Below are positions 59,474 through 64,000 of a DNA stretch of 64,000 nucleotides, one piece after another. A model generated the notes under the pieces. It ran no database searches. It saw only the letters and a program-made list of their open reading frames with translations, and was not told the origin of the DNA. The position numbers and the translations under genes are program-made. This stretch comes from Arthrobacter oryzae (GTDB lineage Bacteria; Actinomycetota; Actinomycetes; Actinomycetales; Micrococcaceae), in NCBI RefSeq assembly GCF_003634095.1, contig NZ_RBIR01000003.1, positions 62,001-126,000 on the forward strand, written 5' to 3'. Numbering within the stretch: the stretch's first letter is position 1; each line of letters begins with the position of its first letter.

Positions 59474-61393
59474 GTGAAATTCGTGCTCCGGTATCCGCTC
59501 GTGGCCGGGACCCTCCTTGTCCTGCTGGCGGTGCTGGCCTTGCTGTTCTCCGGGCAGGAAGGCCTAGCCCGGGCTGCCGCGAGCATCTACGCCCTGGCCG
59601 TGGCGGCCTACCTCGCCGTGGGAATGGTGCGCCGGCTCGCAGGCGGACAGTGGGGCATCGACATCCTTGCCGTCACCGCAATCGTCAGCACCGTGCTCGT
59701 GGGTGAATACGTCGCCTCGATGATCATCGTGCTCATGCTCGCCGGCGGCACGGCCCTTGAGGACTACGCGGCCGGCCGCGCCAAGAGTGAACTGACGGCG
59801 CTGCTGGAACGCGTCCCGCAGACGGCCCACCGGGAGCGTAACGGCAATGCCGGCTCCGGAACTCCAGCGGCCGGACCCACTACGGACGGCCAGCACGAGG
59901 ACGTGGCGGCCACCGACGTAGAAATCGGGGACATCCTGCTGGTCAGGCCCGGCGAGGTGGTCCCGTTGGACGGCGTCCTGCTCTCGGATTCCGGGACGTT
60001 CGATGAATCGTCACTCACCGGGGAAAGCCTGCCGGTGGAGCGGTCCGCCGGGGAAGGCCTCATGAGCGGCTCGCTGAACGGTGAGGCCGCCGTCCGGATG
60101 CGGGTCACGGCGCGCATGGAGGATTCGCAGTACAGCCGGATCGTGGCGCTCGTGAAGGAGGCGGCGGAAAGCAAGGCACCCATGGTCCGGCTGGCCGACC
60201 GCTATGCCGTGCCCTTCACGGCCCTGGCCTACGTGCTCGGCGCCGTGGGCTGGATCATCAGCGGCAGCCCGGTACGCTTCGCCGAGGTCCTCGTGGTGGC
60301 CACCCCGTGCCCGCTGCTGATCGCCGCGCCGGTGGCGTTCCTGGGCGGCATGAGCCGGGCCGCGCGCTCCGGCGTCATCGTCAAATACGCCGGCGTGCTG
60401 GAACAGCTGAGCCGGATTAAGACTGTCGCGTTCGACAAGACGGGAACCCTAACCTATGGCCGTCCGGCCTTGGTAGCCATCCGGACCGCCGGGACTCGTT
60501 CTGAGGACGAGGTCCTGGCCTTGGCGGCGTCCGCGGAACAGTACTCCTCGCATGTGTTGGCCGCCTCTGTGATGGACGCGGCACGTTCCCGGGCCCTGCC
60601 TTTTGACTCCGCCACCGAGGCCACGGAATTCGCCACCCACGGGGTGCGGGCCTGGTTCGACGGACAGGACGTGGTGGTGGGCAAGCCAGCGTTCGTCGCG
60701 GAGTGGGCATCCGGTGTGACGGAGACGGACCTGGCCAGCGGTGAGCTTGCCATCTATGTCGGTACGGCCGGCGAATTCGTGGGCTCCCTGGTGATGAGTG
60801 ATCCGATCCGCAAAGAGACGCGCCGAACGCTCGCCGAGCTCGAGGCTCTGGGCGTGGGCCAGACGGTAATGCTCACCGGCGACGCGCTGGCCACGGCCCG
60901 GCACATCGCAGACGAGGCAGGGCTCACCGACGTCCGGGCGGAGTGCCTCCCGCCGGACAAAGTCGAGGCCGTCCGATCACTGCCGGACCGTCCTGTCATG
61001 ATGGTCGGCGACGGCGTCAACGACGCCCCCGTCTTGGCGGTCGCCGACGTCGGAATCGCCATGGGTGCCCGGGGCTCGACGGCGGCCGGCGAGTCGGCCG
61101 ACGTCGTGATCATCCTGGACGATCTTTCCAAGGTGGCGTCGGCCGTCCGGATCGGACAACGCACCGTGCAAGTGGCCCTTCAGAGCATCTGGATCGGCAT
61201 AGGGCTGAGCGTGGCCCTCATGCTGGCCGCAGCCGCGGGATATGTGCCGGCCATCGCAGGCGCCCTGACGCAGGAACTGGTGGACCTCGCCACGATCCTC
61301 AACGCCCTGCGTGCCCTCGGCCCCGGCCGCCGCAGCCCGGGGAGCATGGTGCGGCCGAGGGACGACGCGCGGCGCGCCCCGCTACGGGGCTGA
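59474..61393 (+). CDS. P1B-type metal ATPase with TPCP motif
   Basis: 639 residues, GTG start. There is no N-terminal metal-binding domain. The actuator loop is SLTGESLPVER, the phosphorylated Asp is in AFDKTGTLTYG (Asp321), and the hinge is MVGDGVNDAPVLAVADVGIA. The metal-site helix reads VVATPCPLLIAAPVAFLG, so the usual CPC is TPCP (277-280). TPC(P) ATPases are grouped apart from the Cu (CPC) and Zn/Cd classes and have been linked to iron or nickel export; no C-terminal hemerythrin is present here. The 3' end overlaps convergent ppsA by 12 bp. Confidence 0.92.
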   Translation: MKFVLRYPLVAGTLLVLLAVLALLFSGQEGLARAAASIYALAVAAYLAVGMVRRLAGGQWGIDILAVTAIVSTVLVGEYVASMIIVLMLAGGTALEDYAAGRAKSELTALLERVPQTAHRERNGNAGSGTPAAGPTTDGQHEDVAATDVEIGDILLVRPGEVVPLDGVLLSDSGTFDESSLTGESLPVERSAGEGLMSGSLNGEAAVRMRVTARMEDSQYSRIVALVKEAAESKAPMVRLADRYAVPFTALAYVLGAVGWIISGSPVRFAEVLVVATPCPLLIAAPVAFLGGMSRAARSGVIVKYAGVLEQLSRIKTVAFDKTGTLTYGRPALVAIRTAGTRSEDEVLALAASAEQYSSHVLAASVMDAARSRALPFDSATEATEFATHGVRAWFDGQDVVVGKPAFVAEWASGVTETDLASGELAIYVGTAGEFVGSLVMSDPIRKETRRTLAELEALGVGQTVMLTGDALATARHIADEAGLTDVRAECLPPDKVEAVRSLPDRPVMMVGDGVNDAPVLAVADVGIAMGARGSTAAGESADVVIILDDLSKVASAVRIGQRTVQVALQSIWIGIGLSVALMLAAAAGYVPAIAGALTQELVDLATILNALRALGPGRRSPGSMVRPRDDARRAPLRG

Positions 61394-63799
61394 CGCCGCC
61401 GTGGCTGACACTGTCTTTTCCGCTTCCGCGATCCGGGGCACCGTCTTGAGGTAGCTGTCCGGATTCAGGGAGATCGAGTCGATCCCCTCCCGCACCAGGA
61501 ACGCGGCGAATTCCGGGTGATTGCTGGGGCCCTGCCCGCAGATGCCGATCTTGATGCCGGCGGCGTGGGCCTTGCGGATGGCCTCGCTGATCATGGTCAT
61601 CACGGCCTCGTCCCGCTCGTCGAAGAGCGCCGCGAGCTGGCCGGAGTCGCGGTCCACGCCCAGGACCAGCTGCGTGAGGTCGTTGGAGCCGATCGAGAAC
61701 CCGTCGAAGCGGGTGGCGAATTTCTCGGCCAGGACCACGTTGGACGGGATTTCGCACATCATATAGACCTGCAGCCCGTTGCTTCCGCGGACCAGGCCGT
61801 GCTCGGCCATCACGGCCAGGACTTTGTCCGCCTCCTGCGGCGTGCGGCAAAACGGCACCATGACAATCACATTGCTGAACCCGAGCTTCTCGCGGACCCG
61901 TTTGAGGGCTGCGCATTCGAGCGCGAACCCCTCGCGGTAGCGGGCGTCGTAGTAGCGCGAGGCGCCGCGGAAGCCGAGCATGGGGTTCTCTTCCGCCTCC
62001 TCGAAGGCGGCTCCGCCGAGCAAGTGGGCGTATTCGTTGGTCTTGAAGTCGCTGAGCCGGACAATGACGGGGCGGGGATAGTACGGCGCGGCAATCTTGG
62101 CGATGCCCAGCGACAGGGCATCCACAAAGTACTCGGCGGGATCCGCGTACGCCTGCGCCAGCTCGCGGATCTGCTGCGCCTCGGCCGGGTCGGTGACCCT
62201 CTCGGGATGGACCAGCGCCATGGGATGCACGCGGATCAGGCTGCTGATGATGAACTCCATCCGGGCGAGCCCCACACCGTCGGCCGGCAGCCGCCACCAC
62301 TGGAAGGCCGCGGCCGGGCTGGCGATGTTGACCATGACGGCGGTGCGCGTCCGGGGCAGCGCGCCGAGATCGACGTCCTCCGTTTCGAACGCCAGGGTGC
62401 CGTCATAGACGCGGCCCAGATCGCCCTCGGCGCAGGAGATGGTCACGGCCCGGCCCTCGGCCAGCACGGACGTCGCGTTGCCGGCCCCGACGACGGCGGG
62501 CACGCCTAGTTCGCGGCTCACAATTGCCGCGTGGCTGGTGGGGCCGCCGTGGTCCGTGACGATGCCGGCCGCCCTTTTCATGATGGGCACCCAGTCGGGG
62601 TCCGTCATTTCGGTGACGAGGATGGCCCCGTCGCGGAATCTCGCGATGTCCGCCGCCGTCCTGATAACGCAGGCCGTGCCGTGCGCGATCGAGTCGCCGA
62701 TCGCTGATCCGGTGGCGAGCACCTGCCCCTGTTCGAGCAAATGGTGGATGGTGAAGTGCGGCCCGGTCCGGCGTGATTGCACTGTCTCGGGACGGGCCTG
62801 GACCATGAAGAGCTCACCGGTCTCGCCGTCGCGGGCCCATTCCATGTCCATGGGCCGGCCGTAGTGGTCTTCCACCGTGACGGCCCAGCGGGCCAGGGCG
62901 AGGATCTCTGCGTCGCCCAGGACGAAAGCCCGCCGCTCGGATTCCGAGGTGTCCACCATCCGGGTGCGGGCACTCCCGCCACGGGCGTAGACCATCTTGC
63001 GGGCCTTCGAGCCGAGGGATTTTTCGATGATGGGCGTGATGCCTTCCGCCGCCGCCGATTCTGTGAGGAGCGGTTTGAAGACCAGGTACTTGTCCGGGTT
63101 AATGGTGCCCTGGACGACGGTTTCGCCGAGGCCCCAGGCCGCACTGATGACGGCGGCACGGGGAAAGCCGGAGTCGGTGTCGATGGAGAACATCACCCCG
63201 GACGCTCCGACGTCGGACCGCACCATCCGCTGGATGCCGATCGAGAGGGCGACGTCCATGTGGTCGAAGCCCTTGACCTCGCGGTAGCTGATGGCCCGGT
63301 CCGTGAAGAGGGAGGCGTAGCAGCGGCGGCAGGCGTCCAGCAGGTCCCGCTCCCCCGTGACGTTCAGGAAGGTCTCCTGCTGGCCGGCAAAGCTTGCGTC
63401 GGGCAGGTCCTCTGCGGTCGCACTGCTGCGCACCGCGACGGAGAGCCGCTCCAGCCCGGCCCGTTCGCCCAGGCTGCGGTAGTGGTCACGGATTGATGCG
63501 GCAATGTCGTCGGGGAACTCACTGGCCAGGAACATCTCCCGGACGGCCTCGCCGGTGGCGCGCAGCGTCGCGTCCCCGGAACGGTAGGCCGCGATGCGCG
63601 CCCGCATGGCGGCGTCGATCCCGTTGGCCGCGATGAACGAACGGTAGGCCGCGGCCGTGGTGGCAAACCCGTCAGGGACCCGCACCCCCGCGCCTTCGAG
63701 AGTCCGGATGAGCTCGCCGAGCGAGGCGTTCTTCCCGCCCACCAGCGGGACGTCGGCCATGCCGATCTCGTCAAACCACATCACGGGCGATTCAGCCAT
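61382..63799 (-). CDS. ppsA: Phosphoenolpyruvate synthase
   Basis: 805 residues from ATG 63799, preceded by AGGAG at 7-nt spacing. ATP-grasp domain: LVGGKNASLGELIRTLEGAG and AVRSSATAEDLPDASFAGQQ. Phospho-His domain: DHGGPTSHAAIVSRELGVPA. PEP TIM barrel: RLSDFKTNEYAHLLGG, MLGFRGASRYYDARYREGFA, VMVPFCRTPQEADKVL and the catalytic Cys in IGICGQGPSNHPEF. It makes PEP from pyruvate and ATP for gluconeogenesis. Upstream lies a GGGAC-N4-GTCCC palindrome. Confidence 0.96.
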   Translation of the reverse strand: MAESPVMWFDEIGMADVPLVGGKNASLGELIRTLEGAGVRVPDGFATTAAAYRSFIAANGIDAAMRARIAAYRSGDATLRATGEAVREMFLASEFPDDIAASIRDHYRSLGERAGLERLSVAVRSSATAEDLPDASFAGQQETFLNVTGERDLLDACRRCYASLFTDRAISYREVKGFDHMDVALSIGIQRMVRSDVGASGVMFSIDTDSGFPRAAVISAAWGLGETVVQGTINPDKYLVFKPLLTESAAAEGITPIIEKSLGSKARKMVYARGGSARTRMVDTSESERRAFVLGDAEILALARWAVTVEDHYGRPMDMEWARDGETGELFMVQARPETVQSRRTGPHFTIHHLLEQGQVLATGSAIGDSIAHGTACVIRTAADIARFRDGAILVTEMTDPDWVPIMKRAAGIVTDHGGPTSHAAIVSRELGVPAVVGAGNATSVLAEGRAVTISCAEGDLGRVYDGTLAFETEDVDLGALPRTRTAVMVNIASPAAAFQWWRLPADGVGLARMEFIISSLIRVHPMALVHPERVTDPAEAQQIRELAQAYADPAEYFVDALSLGIAKIAAPYYPRPVIVRLSDFKTNEYAHLLGGAAFEEAEENPMLGFRGASRYYDARYREGFALECAALKRVREKLGFSNVIVMVPFCRTPQEADKVLAVMAEHGLVRGSNGLQVYMMCEIPSNVVLAEKFATRFDGFSIGSNDLTQLVLGVDRDSGQLAALFDERDEAVMTMISEAIRKAHAAGIKIGICGQGPSNHPEFAAFLVREGIDSISLNPDSYLKTVPRIAEAEKTVSATAASAP

Positions 63800-63839
63800 G
63801 TCAGCACTCCTGTGCATTGTAGGTGGACCCATACTGCGT

Positions 63840-63853
63840 GGGACCCGCGTCCC
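63840..63853 (-). promoter_or_regulatory. Candidate DosR-like palindrome upstream of ppsA
   Basis: GGGAC-CCGC-GTCCC, a perfect 5-4-5 palindrome of the form used by the actinobacterial dormancy regulator DosR, 41 bp upstream of the ppsA ATG. A weaker second copy, TGGAC-CCGC-GTGCC, lies at 63868-63881, 28 bp further upstream. The match is to the half-sites only; the A/T centre of the mycobacterial consensus is missing. Confidence 0.4.
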
Positions 63854-63857
63854 GGGG

Positions 63858-64000
63858 TCAGGGGCTTTGGACCCGCGTGCCGCCCGTGGCGGTTCCGCCG
63901 GCGGACCCGGTCCGGCGGTGGCGGACGATCTTGTACAGCCAGTCGGCCAGCAGCAGGACGGGGATTGCGGCCACGGCCACCGCCAGCCCGGCCGGTGTCG
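63858..64000 (-). CDS. C-terminal end of a membrane protein, possibly a P-type ATPase (5' part missing)
   Basis: The last 47 codons of a leftward gene that enters from the right edge; TGA at 63858-63860. A hydrophobic helix (AGLAVAVAAIPVLLLADWLY) is followed by the basic end KIVRHRR and a Gly/Thr-rich tail. A closing helix with L-x-D/E-x-x-K-x-x-R is common at the C-terminus of cation P-type ATPases, but the fragment is too short to be sure. It lies 58 bp upstream of ppsA, so the two may be co-transcribed. Confidence 0.5.
   Translation of the reverse strand, partial: TPAGLAVAVAAIPVLLLADWLYKIVRHRRTGSAGGTATGGTRVQSP

Overview
The window is chromosomal DNA from a high-GC Gram-positive bacterium. 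It is most likely an Arthrobacter/Pseudarthrobacter-type member of the Micrococcaceae. The signs are very GC-rich third codon positions, frequent 4-bp ATGA gene overlaps, an Asp23/AmaP envelope cluster with a DUF6286-type protein, a Glu-Asp-Phe tRNA cluster, and histidine-utilisation genes beside an IclR regulator. I see no phage, transposase, integrase, CRISPR array or rRNA. The genus is inferred from family content, not from a marker gene.

Layout. 1-2628: a carbohydrate ABC importer (second permease cut by the window edge) with a LacI-type operator upstream. 2778-5074: a translationally coupled Asp23-AmaP envelope-stress operon. 5263-6175: a lipoprotein and a 50-residue membrane peptide. 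6413-10505: etfB-etfA, an unusual cytochrome b protein with three N-terminal copies of a short motif, and an unknown protein. 10519-15944: a second sugar ABC importer, an isopenicillin-N-epimerase-like PLP enzyme and a divergent FadR-type regulator. 16283-16658: tRNA-Glu, -Asp and -Phe with a terminator. 16821-23728: a PHP protein, a lysE/lysG exporter pair, a DMT permease, a small metallopeptidase, a cation diffusion facilitator and a secreted NlpC/P60 hydrolase behind a structured leader. 23795-27745: a RseB/LolA-like exported protein with a BcrAB-type ABC transporter, and a membrane protein.

27866-33512: a rifampin-phosphotransferase/PEP-synthase-like protein, a tandem universal stress protein, a short FAD-binding protein behind a structured leader, and a CopC-type protein. 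33621-41396: an NCS2 purine permease and hutG, hutH and hutU with an IclR regulator (no hutI here). 41568-48253: a small tyrosine phosphatase, an MDR reductase, a LysE-type exporter, 3-hydroxybutyrate dehydrogenase with an MHS permease and divergent LysR regulator, and a spermidine-synthase-like protein. 48485-51653: a four-gene membrane-associated operon. 51736-63799: a group resembling hypoxia/dormancy genes: a universal stress protein, a zinc alcohol dehydrogenase, a GH65 phosphorylase fused to a degenerate HAD domain, a polysaccharide deacetylase, a PRISE-type reductase, a TPCP-motif P1B ATPase and PEP synthase. The window ends in the tail of another membrane protein.

The observations most worth a second look are the HAD-GH65 fusion with three of four HAD catalytic motifs lost, the tripled motif on the ETF-linked cytochrome, two leaders with mutually exclusive or SD-burying hairpins, GGGAC-N4-GTCCC-like boxes near stress genes, and at least two families of long palindromic intergenic repeats. 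One repeat copy supplies the stop codons of both flanking genes.
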